64,000 nt of DNA from Desulfobacteraceae bacterium UBA2245 (GTDB lineage: Bacteria > Desulfobacterota > Desulfobacteria > Desulfobacterales > UBA2245): the NCBI GenBank assembly GCA_002347265.1, contig DDYB01000023.1, positions 87,131 through 151,130 of the forward strand, read 5' to 3'. Of the stretch, positions 1-8,356 are shown one piece after another. A program made the translations under genes and the position numbers. Position 1 is the stretch's first letter. Each line of letters starts with the position of its first letter. The notes under the pieces were generated by a model. The model did not search any database and was not told where the DNA came from. It saw nothing but the letters and a program-made list of their open reading frames with translations.

Positions 1-1
1 C

Positions 2-1075
2 AGTCTCAAAAAAGGGCTGCTCTCCGCGGATCGGTTGACCTGCGACATCCGCCGCATGGAGGCCGCCTATCTGGACCAGCGCCGGAGAGAACTGGAAATC
101 ACCAAGCATGTCTCCCTGGCCCGCCTGGCGCCGGAAAAATTCCTCGAGCTTACGATGACCGGCCGTTGCACCCTTGACCTTCAGGAGTGGATGTACAACC
201 TCGACTATCCCGGCCATTACCGGCGGCGAATCAAGTCCGTATCCGTGAGCATTCCCTGCGAGGCGGATGAATTTACCAATGTGAATTGCCGCCTGACCCT
301 CAATGCCAGCGAGGTCCGCATCAGCAATGTGGTGGGTCCGGGATATGCCAAAGAGGACGCGGAGGATATCCGTTTTATTGCCCAACCCGGCGCCGGGGAG
401 TCCATAGCGACCAGCCACGGCGAATATGACAATGGTCTGTTCACATTGAACTTCGACGACGAGCGCTTCCTGCCTTTCGAGGGCGCCGGGGCGATCAGTT
501 CCTGGGATATTCATATGCCGCCCGAGCATAATCAGTTCGATTTTTCGACCATGACCGATTGTATCCTGCACATCAGCTATACGGCGCAGGAAGGCGGCGA
601 GCCGCTGAGTGCGGCGGCCAAAGCCCAGCTGGACGAGATCCTGCCGGGCAGCGGCATGTTGCTTGTGGGACTGAAATACGGCTTTCCGGCGGAGTGGGAG
701 GCTTTTCTCCATCCGTCCCCTGCGGGCGCTCAGCAGAAACTTTCCTTTACCCTTTCAAAAGAGCATTACCCGTTCCTCGGCCGCAGCAGTTCGATGACGC
801 TGACAAAAGCAGGCCTGGTCGTTTCGGGCAACTACGGCGGCAATTACAACGTTCGTGTGGGAATTCCCGGTCAGGGCGATACGGATTGCCTGCTGACCAA
901 AGACAGCAGCTTGAATAACATGCATCATAAACCGGATCTGTTTGAAGGAACTGCGCCCGCTGTCGGAGCATTTTCCGTCATGGTGCGGCGCGACACTTCG
1001 GGAAGCAACGATTTTGCCTCGCTGCCGCCGGATGATCTGAACGACATAATTCTCGTTTTACATTACGAAAAATGA
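2..1075 (+). CDS. Tc toxin TcA subunit, C-terminal part (5' end outside window)
   Basis: The reading frame is open from the first bases of the window, so this is the 3' part of a larger gene; the TTG at position 35 is not a real start. The visible 357 or so residues match the C-terminal TcB-binding region of TcA-type insecticidal toxin subunits. The RRMEAAYLDQ helix leads into ELTKHVSLA-like residues, followed by the LDFPGHY-like motif (here LDYPGHYRRR), SVSIPC, SIATSHGEYDNGLF, and the hallmark FEGAGAISSWDI plus LHISYTAQEGG. Family knowledge: TcA forms the pentameric injection channel and this end docks the TcB-TcC cocoon. TcB and TcC genes are not in the window, so any partner must lie upstream. 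The gene ends 13 bp before a predicted promoter. Family identity is confident; function as an active toxin in this organism is inference. Confidence 0.85.
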   Translation, partial: SLKKGLLSADRLTCDIRRMEAAYLDQRRRELEITKHVSLARLAPEKFLELTMTGRCTLDLQEWMYNLDYPGHYRRRIKSVSVSIPCEADEFTNVNCRLTLNASEVRISNVVGPGYAKEDAEDIRFIAQPGAGESIATSHGEYDNGLFTLNFDDERFLPFEGAGAISSWDIHMPPEHNQFDFSTMTDCILHISYTAQEGGEPLSAAAKAQLDEILPGSGMLLVGLKYGFPAEWEAFLHPSPAGAQQKLSFTLSKEHYPFLGRSSSMTLTKAGLVVSGNYGGNYNVRVGIPGQGDTDCLLTKDSSLNNMHHKPDLFEGTAPAVGAFSVMVRRDTSGSNDFASLPPDDLNDIILVLHYEK

Positions 1076-1088
1076 TGCGAATAAATGT

Positions 1089-1118
1089 TTGACAAACATA
1101 CGTAAAATGGATTAATAT
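1089..1118 (+). promoter_or_regulatory. Sigma-70 type promoter for a candidate small RNA
   Basis: TTGACA at 1089-1094 and TAATAT at 1113-1118 are separated by 18 bp, close to consensus at both boxes. The -35 box sits inside a perfect 7-bp dyad (1085-1091 / 1093-1099, ATGTTTG-A-CAAACAT). No start codon with a ribosome binding site and usable ORF follows on this strand before the next terminator-like hairpin. Expected transcript start is near 1125. Confidence 0.5.
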
Positions 1119-1124
1119 CTTTTT

Positions 1125-1252
1125 ACTCGGGATAACTTAGCGAATGGTATTGGACTGAATTAGTGGTAACTCACATATTAAGTCAGTAAGCAAAAGAATC
1201 TCGATTCTGGAATAGGCTTCCGGTCTGTATCGGCTGGGGCCTTTTCTTTTTT
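1125..1252 (+). ncRNA. Candidate structured small RNA of unknown family
   Basis: This is a non-coding interval between a near-consensus promoter and a terminator. Three potential hairpins can be drawn: 1153-1184 (GACT/AGTC closing, with AAT/ATT and GTG/CAC helices), 1195-1208 (AGAATC/GATTCT) and 1214-1242 (AGGCTTC with GGGGCCT, inner CCG/CGG). The last is followed by a T-rich tract at 1242-1252. I do not recognise it as 6S, SRP, tmRNA or a known riboswitch. The alternative is that it is simply the terminator of the toxin gene and the promoter match is fortuitous. Confidence 0.35.
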
Positions 1253-1296
1253 CAGGGGAGCGCGAAGAAAGCGCTTAAAGCGAAAAGTATTTGCCT

Positions 1297-2688
1297 TCAA
1301 CTTCCGGCGTATTCATCACATGAACCCGCGCAGAGGCTTTTCAACCGCGAGATGACTTTCCACGAGAAGCCCTCTTTCCGGCAGGGCAGAATGGCGTTGT
1401 TGGAAAACACCGGATCGGCTTCAAGATCGTATCGGGAGCTTTGAACGGCCTTCTCCCACAGGGCCGTATGGGGAATCGGTGTGTAGTAGGCCGGAATGGG
1501 CGTGATGCCGCTTTGCCGGACCATGGAAATGGATGCTGACACGGCGTCCATGTCCTGGCCGGGAAGGCCGACGAGCAGGTAGGCGCCGATCCGATTTCTT
1601 TCAAATCCGGCGGCTTTGAGACTGTTGACGGCGCGAATGAATTCCTCGGCGCAGACCTTGGCGTCCAGGTTGTTTCTATCGTCAAAGGCCGTGGTTTCAA
1701 GGCCCAGACGGATGGTTTCAAATCCGGCGTCAAACATCAGTTTTGCCGTGGACGGCGTGATTTCCCGAATATGAAGGGCGTTGGGTGTGTGAAAGCGCAG
1801 GCGGTATCCGCTTCGAATGATTTCTTCCAGAATCGGTACGGCATGGTTTTCCGAGTTCACCAGAAAGGCGTCGTCGTACAGGGCGAAATCGAGCACATCC
1901 TGATCTTTATGGCGCAGGGCGATCTCGTCGAGAACCGATCCCGCGCTGCGGCGGATGTGCATTGGGGTTAAGAACCTGGAGGCGCAATAGGCGCAGGAAA
2001 ACGGGCATCCCCGGGCCGTAAGAATCGGAGCGTAGTTGATCTTCCGCTGAAGTTCGAGGGCCGGATGCGGCCAGTCGTCCGGATTTTTTGAATCGAAGCT
2101 CCGGTCCGGTGAAAAACCGGTATGGCGTTCAACCAGATTAAAAATATCTTCTTCGCCGGGTCCGGTGAAAACCTCGTCGGCGCCGGATGTCCGCCTGGCA
2201 TGCTCCGGGCAGAGCGTGGCGTAGATGCCGCCCAGAACAACAGGTGCATTGGGGAAAATCTGGCGGATTGCGGAAATGGTTTCCGCCACGCCCGGATACC
2301 AGTAGGTCATCAGGGAGGTGACCAGAATCAGGTCGGGCCGGGGCGTGTTCAGAAGGTCTTCGCGAAGCCATTCGGGCAAAACGCCGTAGCGGGAATAGGT
2401 GCGCGGAACGTCTTCCAGGCCCCTGGGGCTGGGAATCGGGGTTTTCAGGTATGGTCCGCGGCCGTTTCTGGCGCTCGGGTCGGTTTTCGAAGCTCTGGGG
2501 TGAAACCGGTCCAGGCAGTCGATGCAGGAAACCGCAAGACCGCTTTTTTTCAAAAATGCGGCCAGGGAAAGCAGGCCCAGGGGCTTGGCCCAGAAATCAT
2601 AGGCGGCAAAATCGCAGATCCACGGATTGACCAGAAGGACGCGGGGGACATCGCGGCCGAAAGAGCCGGAGGCTTCAGCTTGGGTCAT
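1297..2688 (-). CDS. B12-binding domain radical SAM protein
   Basis: A 463-residue protein if started at the ATG at 2688; the TTG 9 bp upstream is less likely. The N-terminal ~170 residues form a cobalamin-binding Rossmann-like domain (RVLLVNP start, PLGLLSLAAFLKK, VVLGGIYATLCPE). The central part is a radical SAM barrel with the cluster motif CPFSCAYC preceded by LTARG. Later come GFETIRLGLE and LLVGLPGQ, typical of the B12-radical SAM class that includes methyltransferases and ring-forming enzymes. It overlaps the end of the upstream ahbB-like gene by 14 bp, so the two are translationally coupled. AhbC/AhbD of the alternative heme pathway lack a B12 domain, so this is not one of them. Substrate unknown. 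Confidence 0.85.
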   Translation of the reverse strand: MTQAEASGSFGRDVPRVLLVNPWICDFAAYDFWAKPLGLLSLAAFLKKSGLAVSCIDCLDRFHPRASKTDPSARNGRGPYLKTPIPSPRGLEDVPRTYSRYGVLPEWLREDLLNTPRPDLILVTSLMTYWYPGVAETISAIRQIFPNAPVVLGGIYATLCPEHARRTSGADEVFTGPGEEDIFNLVERHTGFSPDRSFDSKNPDDWPHPALELQRKINYAPILTARGCPFSCAYCASRFLTPMHIRRSAGSVLDEIALRHKDQDVLDFALYDDAFLVNSENHAVPILEEIIRSGYRLRFHTPNALHIREITPSTAKLMFDAGFETIRLGLETTAFDDRNNLDAKVCAEEFIRAVNSLKAAGFERNRIGAYLLVGLPGQDMDAVSASISMVRQSGITPIPAYYTPIPHTALWEKAVQSSRYDLEADPVFSNNAILPCRKEGFSWKVISRLKSLCAGSCDEYAGS

Positions 2689-3157
2689 CTTCGGCAAAAT
2701 ACTTCATCGAGGTTTTTTTCAGCTCCCGAATGCTGAAGAGCATGGCGTAGTCGGAAACCCCGGCGGCCTCGGAAAGCGCTTTGGCAATTTCCCGGCAGTC
2801 ATCCTCGCTCTTACCGTGAATCATCGTATACAGGTTATACCGCCACTCGTCCGTCGGATTTCTCCGGTAGCAGTGCGACACCCGGCGGTTTTGGGCGATG
2901 AGCGTACCCACCTCCTCCATGCGATCCTCGGGCACATTCCAGGCGGTCATGGCGTTTGCCGCGTATCCGGACTTCTGGTGCTTCAGGGTGGCGCCGAAAC
3001 GGCGGATAAATCCCCGGTCACGGAGGCTTTTGAGAGTTTCCAGAAGCGTGTCTTCGGAGATGCCCATCTTTCGGGCGATTTCAAGATAGGGGCGTTCACA
3101 GACGGGCATATCCCCCTGAATCTGCGCAATGACATTTTTTTCAAGTTCCGTGAGCAT
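2675..3157 (-). CDS. ahbB: Siroheme decarboxylase-type (AhbA/AhbB, Lrp/AsnC family) protein
   Basis: A 160-residue Lrp/AsnC-like protein with an N-terminal winged helix (LARKMGISEDTLL-type, here IARKMGISEDTLL) and the RRFGATLKHQKSGYAANAM stretch characteristic of AhbA/AhbB siroheme decarboxylases. HCYRRNPTDEWRYNLYTMIHG and the terminal ELKKTSMKYF also fit. In sulfate reducers AhbA and AhbB form the complex that converts siroheme to didecarboxysiroheme for heme biosynthesis. Here it occurs singly and coupled to a B12-radical SAM gene, so a heme-pathway role is plausible but not proven. The catalytic family members also descend from regulators, so a regulatory role remains possible. Symbol given as the closest family name; A versus B subunit is not certain. 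Confidence 0.7.
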   Translation of the reverse strand: MLTELEKNVIAQIQGDMPVCERPYLEIARKMGISEDTLLETLKSLRDRGFIRRFGATLKHQKSGYAANAMTAWNVPEDRMEEVGTLIAQNRRVSHCYRRNPTDEWRYNLYTMIHGKSEDDCREIAKALSEAAGVSDYAMLFSIRELKKTSMKYFAEDDPS

Positions 3158-3267
3158 GATCTGTCCGATGTGATTGATAAAGCATTTTGACTCCGGTCCG
3201 TCCAGTTCCGTGAAAACGGGCAGGGTGAAGACATGGGCGATTTAAAAAGCTTTACCGAAAAATGTCA

Positions 3268-3358
3268 AGCTGAAAGGCCAAAGGTCGAAGCTGAAAGTTC
3301 GTAGTTCTCATGGTTTTCCTCTTTCCTGCTTTCAGCTTTGAGCTTTCACCTTTCAGCT
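3268..3358. repeat. Large imperfect inverted repeat built from AGCTGAAAG units
   Basis: Arms at 3268-3297 and 3329-3358 (30 bp each, about five mismatches) face each other across a 31-bp spacer. Each arm holds two copies of AGCTGAAAG, so it is also internally direct-repeated. It starts 2 bp after the mtnA stop codon. On the minus strand it is followed by a TTTTT run near 3255-3264, so it may serve as the operon terminator. Its internal repetition suggests a dispersed intergenic element. Confidence 0.7.
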
Positions 3359-3359
3359 C

Positions 3360-4430
3360 CTATGCTGGCCTCGGAAACAGCCGCCGAATGTCTTGTTCAT
3401 CCGCCCGGCATATCCCGCGTTCGGTGATAAAACCGGTGATCAGCCGGGCCGGCGTGACGTCAAAGGCCGGATTGGCGGCCGGACTTTTCTCCGGCGTGAT
3501 GCGCACCCGCACCGGATTCTTACCATCAAAGCCGTCCACAAAGCGCACCTCGTCGGCGTTCCGGTTTTCGATGGGAATCTCCCGCACGCCGTCCCTTAAA
3601 TTCCAGTCAAAGGTGCTCGACGGCAGGGCCACGTAAAAAGGAATGCCGTTGTCCCGGGCTGCCAGGGCCTTGAGATAGGTTCCGATTTTGTTGGCGGCGT
3701 CCCCGGCGGCCGTGGCGCGGTCCGACCCCACGATCACGATGTCCACCATTCGGCGTTGCATGAGATGGCCCCCGGCGTTGTCGCAGATCACCGTATGGCG
3801 GACCCCGGCTTTTTCAAGCTCCCAGGCGGTCAGCCGGGCCCCCTGGTTCAGGGGCCGGGTTTCATCCACCCACACGTGAACGTCCATGCCCAGTTCGTGG
3901 GCCGCGTAGATCGGCGCCGTGGCCGTGCCGTATTCCACGCAGGCCAGCCAGCCGGCATTGCAGTGGGTGAGGATGTTGACGGCGGCGCCGTTTTTTTTCC
4001 GCGCGATCTCCTCGATCAGTTCAAGACCGTGAAGGCCGATCTGCCGGCAGTTTTCAATCTCGAATTCGGTGATGCGCTCGGCCTGGTTTCGAGTGATTCG
4101 AATCGTTTCCTCCCGGGTGGATGCTTTCTGCACCGCGGCCAGAACCCGGTCCACGGCCCAGAACAGATTGACCGCCGTGGGCCGGGCCACTTTGATGCGC
4201 CGGCCGGCGGCTTCCAGGTCCTCCCCGGACAGGGCGGCCAGGTACATGCCGTAAGCGCCGGTCACGCCGATCAGGGGTGCGCCGCGCACCGTCATGTTCT
4301 GAATGGCCCGGACCGTGTCGGAGACGGTGCGAAGATTCTGAACGACGCACTGGTGGGGAAGGCGCCGCTGATCGATCACCTGAACGGTTTTCAGGTCCTT
4401 GTCCAGCCATATGGGACGAAGCACTTTCAT
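3360..4430 (-). CDS. mtnA: S-methyl-5-thioribose-1-phosphate isomerase
   Basis: A 356-residue protein, normal length for MtnA. Recognisable features are TVRGAPLIGVTGAYG near residues 47-61, THCNAGWLACVEYGTATAPI with the catalytic cysteine at 157, HVWVDETRPLNQGARLTAWEL, and VGSDRATAAGDAANKIGTY with the catalytic aspartate at 237. The enzyme converts methylthioribose-1-phosphate to methylthioribulose-1-phosphate in methylthioadenosine recycling. It is the last gene of a three-gene minus-strand operon (deaminase, ade, mtnA) with gaps of about 20 bp. That fits a route in which methylthioadenosine is first deaminated to methylthioinosine. No mtnP, mtnB or class II aldolase gene is present in the window. 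eIF2B-like paralogues are the main alternative; the operon supports MtnA. Confidence 0.93.
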   Translation of the reverse strand: MKVLRPIWLDKDLKTVQVIDQRRLPHQCVVQNLRTVSDTVRAIQNMTVRGAPLIGVTGAYGMYLAALSGEDLEAAGRRIKVARPTAVNLFWAVDRVLAAVQKASTREETIRITRNQAERITEFEIENCRQIGLHGLELIEEIARKKNGAAVNILTHCNAGWLACVEYGTATAPIYAAHELGMDVHVWVDETRPLNQGARLTAWELEKAGVRHTVICDNAGGHLMQRRMVDIVIVGSDRATAAGDAANKIGTYLKALAARDNGIPFYVALPSSTFDWNLRDGVREIPIENRNADEVRFVDGFDGKNPVRVRITPEKSPAANPAFDVTPARLITGFITERGICRADEQDIRRLFPRPA

Positions 4431-4452
4431 CAGTTCTTCTCCTCCTGACAGT

Positions 4453-6162
4453 TTATGGGGCGGTCAGCAGCACAATGCGAAAGGCATTGACGTCCACTAG
4501 GCCCTTGTCGGTCAGCTTGAGTTCGGGAATGACCGGAAGGGCCAGAAAAGAAAGCATCATGAACGGGTCCGAAGGCTTTGCGCCCAGAACCCGTGCGGCC
4601 GACAGAAGGGCGTCCAGCCGGTTCCGGACCTCTTCCATCGGCTCGTCCGACATCAGCCCGGCGATGGGAAGGGCCAGGCTTTCGATGACTTTTCCACCGC
4701 AGGCGGCCGCCAGCCCGCCCTTCATAAGGACCACGGCATTGACCGCGGCCTTTATGTCCGCATCATCGACACCCACCACGATGATGTTGTGGGAATCATG
4801 GGCCACGCTGGAGGCCAGGGCCCCGTGTTTCAGGCCGAATCCGCGAACCAGGGCCTTTCCGATATTTCCGGAACCTCTGTGCCGTTCGACCACGGCCAGC
4901 TTGAGCAGATCGCGCTGAGTATCGGCGATGATCCGGTTGTTCTCGACTTTCGGCGTTTCCACGCACTGGCGTGTAAGGACCTGGTCGGGAACCATTTCGA
5001 TCACCCGGACCGGTCCGGCGGGCGCCGGAATGGAAAAGTCCATCTGATCCGCCACATGCATGGACCTCGGCACGAAGACGGCCGAAGGCCTGTTGACTCC
5101 GGGAAGCATTCCCCCGTTTTCCGCGATCGGCTTTCCCTCGAAAAAGACACGCTCCGCCTGAATCTTGTTCAGATCGGAAAACACCACCAGATCGGCCCGG
5201 TATCCGGGGGCCACGGCGCCGGTCCGGGGAAGATTGAAATACCGGGCCGGATGCAGGGTTCCCATCTGAATGGCCGTGACCGGGTCCAGGCCCAGGCGTA
5301 TCGCCTGACGGATCATGGAATCGATATGCCCCTTTTCGATCAGATCGTGGGGATGCCGGTCGTCGGTGCACCACATCATCCGGTGAGCCGTTTTTCCACT
5401 GACCAGGGGAAGCAGGGTTTCAAGGTTTCTGGCTCCCGTGCCTTCCCGGATCATGATATGCATGCCGGACTCAAGCTTTTCCCGGGCCTCTTCGAGCCCC
5501 GTGCATTCGTGATCGCTGAAAATGCCGGCGGACAGATAGGCGGAAAGGTCTTTTCCGGAAAGCCGCGGGCTGTGGCCGTCCACGGGTTTCCGGTGAGACC
5601 GGGCCAGCTTTATTTTGGAAAGCACCTCGGGGACCTGAAAGATCACGCCGGGAAAGTTCATCATCTCGGCCAGGGCGACAACCCTCTCATGGCCCATGAG
5701 TTCACAAAGATCCCCGGCAATAAGCGCGGCGCCCGCGGTTTCCATGTCCGTGGCCGGCACGCACGAGGGCAGGGTGAAAAACAGGTTGGCCGGCTGGCCC
5801 CGGCTGCTGTCGATCATATATTCGATGCCGGCTTTGCCCAGCACGTTGGCGATTTCGTGCGGATCAGCCACGGCGGCCGTTGTTCCCCGGCAGGCCACGG
5901 CTCTTGAAAATTCGGTTACCGATGTCATGGCGCTTTCGATGTGCACATGGGCGTCGATAAAACCGGGACAGACGTATCGGCCGTTGAGATCGATGATTTC
6001 ATCGGCCGCATAGTCGCCGAAGCCCGCCACATGGCCCTGGCAGATCGCGATGTTTGCCGGGATGATCCGGCCGGAAAATACATTGACCACCCGTGCGTTG
6101 ACCAGCAGCAGGTCGGCTTTTTTCTCTCCCCGGGCGGCTTGAATCAGATTCTGAATTCGCAT
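4453..6162 (-). CDS. ade: Adenine deaminase
   Basis: A 569-residue protein of the amidohydrolase superfamily. The start was set at the ATG at 6162, which follows an AGGAAAAT ribosome binding site; the longer frame to 6234 has no support. Landmarks are VNARVVNVFSGRI at the N-terminus, the metal motif FIDAHVHIESAM, ADPHEIANVLG, DGHSPRLSGKDLSAYLSAGIFSDHE, and CTDDRHPHDL. The C-terminal adenine-deaminase domain contains SSVAHDSHNIIVVG and GGLAAACGGKV. It converts adenine to hypoxanthine and ammonia using Mn/Fe. It lies between the MTA/SAH deaminase and mtnA and is probably co-transcribed with both, making the operon a purine and thio-nucleoside salvage unit. Confidence 0.95.
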   Translation of the reverse strand: MRIQNLIQAARGEKKADLLLVNARVVNVFSGRIIPANIAICQGHVAGFGDYAADEIIDLNGRYVCPGFIDAHVHIESAMTSVTEFSRAVACRGTTAAVADPHEIANVLGKAGIEYMIDSSRGQPANLFFTLPSCVPATDMETAGAALIAGDLCELMGHERVVALAEMMNFPGVIFQVPEVLSKIKLARSHRKPVDGHSPRLSGKDLSAYLSAGIFSDHECTGLEEAREKLESGMHIMIREGTGARNLETLLPLVSGKTAHRMMWCTDDRHPHDLIEKGHIDSMIRQAIRLGLDPVTAIQMGTLHPARYFNLPRTGAVAPGYRADLVVFSDLNKIQAERVFFEGKPIAENGGMLPGVNRPSAVFVPRSMHVADQMDFSIPAPAGPVRVIEMVPDQVLTRQCVETPKVENNRIIADTQRDLLKLAVVERHRGSGNIGKALVRGFGLKHGALASSVAHDSHNIIVVGVDDADIKAAVNAVVLMKGGLAAACGGKVIESLALPIAGLMSDEPMEEVRNRLDALLSAARVLGAKPSDPFMMLSFLALPVIPELKLTDKGLVDVNAFRIVLLTAP

Positions 6163-6182
6163 GACATTTTCCTGTTCTGAAT

Positions 6183-7502
6183 TTAACCCGGTTTTCCGGA
6201 GATCTTTCGGGCCGCTTGATGGGCCGCAGCGCATACGCCTTTAATATCGATGGTCACAAGCTTGCGGTTTCTGACCAGAAACCGGCCCTGCACCATCACG
6301 TCGCTCACGTCCGCGCCCCGGGCGGCATAGACGACCTGAGAAACCGGGTGATACAGGGGAACCAGGTGCGGCTGGTTCGTGTCCACGATGATCAGATCCG
6401 CGGCTTTTCCGGTTTCCAGAGAACCGATGACCTCCGACAGCCCGATGGCCCGGGCGGCTTGAATCGTGGCGGCTTCCAGAACGCTTCGCGCGTTCATGAC
6501 TGTGGGGTCCAGGCTATGAACCTTGTGAAGCTTGGCGGTCATGTCCATTTCCTGAAACATGTCCAGATTGTTGTTGCTGGCGCACCCGTCGGTGCCCAGA
6601 CCCACGGCGAGACCGGCCGCCAGCATGGCCGGTAACGGCGCGACGCCCGAGGCAAGCTTCATCTCGCTTTCCGTGCACACGCTCACCCTGCTGCGGCGCC
6701 GGGCCATCAGCTCAATGCCTTTTTCATCCACCCACACGCAGTGGACCAGCAGGGTGCTTTCGTCGAGAATTCCGATTCTCTCCAGATAGCCGATGGGCGT
6801 GGTTTTGTGCCGACCCAAAATTTCCGCCTGCTCGGATCGGGTTTCCGATATGTGAATCTGGAAAAGAACGCCCTGGTCCTGGGCCGCTTTTTTGGCGCGC
6901 TTCAGGGTGTTTTCGGAACAGGTCCAGGTCGAATGGCAGAAGATCGAGGGGGTGATACAATCGGACCGGCCCTGCCATTTTTGGACAAAATCCACGGCAG
7001 CGGAAACGTTGTTTGCCGGATCCGGAACGCCGGGCGCGGGAAAATCGATCACGCCCTGGGCGAGAACGGCCCGCATCCCGGTTTCGTTCAGCGCCTCGGC
7101 CACATGGTCTTCGAGAAAATATCCGTCGCAGCAGCAGGTGGTTCCGGAAAGCAGCATTTCGGCGCAGGACAGAAGGGTTCCGGTTCGAATTGTTTCGGGC
7201 GCGATGTGTCCGGCTTCGGCCGGAAAGATGTGATCGGTCAGCCAGGTCATCAGCGGCAGGTCGTCGGCCAGTCCCCGGAACAGCGACATGGGAAGATGAC
7301 TGTGGGTGTTGATCAGTCCGGGAAGTGCGATGCCGCCCTCGGCATCGAGATATTCCACAGCCTTCGGAAGCGGGCCCCGGGATCGTTTCCCGACCACCTC
7401 AATGATGCCGGACCGGATGCCGATGATCCCGTCGGCGATGACCTCAAAACCGGGATTGACGGTGACAATGGTTGCGTTGTGAATCAGCGTGTCGAAAATC
7501 AT
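6183..7502 (-). CDS. mtaD: Amidohydrolase, MTA/S-adenosylhomocysteine deaminase type
   Basis: Start chosen at the ATG at 7502 (MIFDTLIHNATIVTVNPGFE), giving 439 residues, the usual length; the longer frame to 7796 is upstream sequence. Motifs in order: GLINTHSHLPMSLFRG (metal HxH), TTCCCDGYF, FQIHISETRSE (metal/substrate His), LLVHCVWVDEKGIELMARR, and GLGTDGCASNNNLDMFQEM with the catalytic Asp. It ends with IGSLETGKAADLIIVD. The family deaminates methylthioadenosine, S-adenosylhomocysteine and related adenosines. Co-location with mtnA and ade, with 20 bp to the next gene, favours methylthioadenosine as a substrate. Ribosome binding is weak (GGAT). A chlorohydrolase-like role cannot be excluded by sequence alone. 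Confidence 0.85.
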   Translation of the reverse strand: MIFDTLIHNATIVTVNPGFEVIADGIIGIRSGIIEVVGKRSRGPLPKAVEYLDAEGGIALPGLINTHSHLPMSLFRGLADDLPLMTWLTDHIFPAEAGHIAPETIRTGTLLSCAEMLLSGTTCCCDGYFLEDHVAEALNETGMRAVLAQGVIDFPAPGVPDPANNVSAAVDFVQKWQGRSDCITPSIFCHSTWTCSENTLKRAKKAAQDQGVLFQIHISETRSEQAEILGRHKTTPIGYLERIGILDESTLLVHCVWVDEKGIELMARRRSRVSVCTESEMKLASGVAPLPAMLAAGLAVGLGTDGCASNNNLDMFQEMDMTAKLHKVHSLDPTVMNARSVLEAATIQAARAIGLSEVIGSLETGKAADLIIVDTNQPHLVPLYHPVSQVVYAARGADVSDVMVQGRFLVRNRKLVTIDIKGVCAAAHQAARKISGKPG

Positions 7503-7808
7503 TTGATGGATCCAAGGGTTGGCGCCGGTTTGCCTGAATGACCGATGCGGTACCATAGCGCAAACGCAAAGCAGAGTCAAAATGTCTTGGCGGAACCTGA
7601 ATGACGGGATGAATGCATATTTTCCGAAAACATGATTCCAAGCATCATGACGGTCCGCAAGCAGGATTCGGAAAACAGCGGCTGCTTTTTTTACCATGCC
7701 GTCAAGAATCTGTGTTGCTTTTGGGGGAAATGGTTTGTAAAAGAGTCCCCGAGGCCCTGCGATGGGCAGAAGGCCATTCACCCAACCAAAAACCATCAGG
7801 AGACATAT

Positions 7809-8252
7809 ATGAAAATGGAATTGAACCAGGCCGAATTTCGGGCGCTTTTGGAGCTTGTGGAGATAGCCTCATGGGTGCTGCATGCTCACAAAATCGATGA
7901 GCCGCCTGAAACCGAGGCTTACCGCAAGGTTGAGCAGAAAATCATGTCCCAGGCCAAGCAGTTCCGGCTTGAGAATCTCGTGGATTATGACGAGGACCTC
8001 AAAGAGTACTTCCCCTCCGGAACCTTTGAGGAGGAGAGCCCGGTGATGGAGTTCATCGAAGATTTTGAAAACGACACCTTCTGGGATCAGATGGTCGACC
8101 GGCTGGTGGAAAGAGACATGATCGAAAAGGAAGGCGAAGACGCTTACCTGGCCATGGAACTCGAGGATCGATTCGGCAAGGAAATGCCCCTTCGCGAAAA
8201 GTACGCCGAAGAGCTGGAGGCCAACGGCTTGAAGAATGTAAAGGTCGGATAA
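7809..8252 (+). CDS. Acidic conserved protein of unknown function
   Basis: A 147-residue cytoplasmic protein starting at the ATG at 7809 with AGGAG at about 7799-7803; the longer frame upstream lacks coding character. It is strongly acidic and helical (for example LVDYDEDLKEYF, EEESPVMEFIEDFEND). It has no cysteine, no membrane segment and no motif that I recognise. It is transcribed divergently from the salvage operon and ends before a GC-rich hairpin terminator, so it appears to be a monocistronic gene. Confidence 0.75.
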   Translation: MKMELNQAEFRALLELVEIASWVLHAHKIDEPPETEAYRKVEQKIMSQAKQFRLENLVDYDEDLKEYFPSGTFEEESPVMEFIEDFENDTFWDQMVDRLVERDMIEKEGEDAYLAMELEDRFGKEMPLREKYAEELEANGLKNVKVG

Positions 8253-8273
8253 CCCTCCTGCCATGCACCCGCT

Positions 8274-8300
8274 GGGGGCCGTTTATCCGGATCGGCCCCC
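8274..8300 (+). terminator. Hairpin terminator after the acidic protein gene
   Basis: GGGGGCCG (8274-8281) pairs perfectly with CGGCCCCC (8293-8300) around an 11-nt loop, followed by a moderately T-rich stretch. It lies 21 bp after the stop codon and between convergent genes. Confidence 0.6.
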
Positions 8301-8356
8301 GGTTCTTGTTTCTGCTTCAAAAAACGGATTTGTCCATCCCCCGGTTCTTTTCATCA

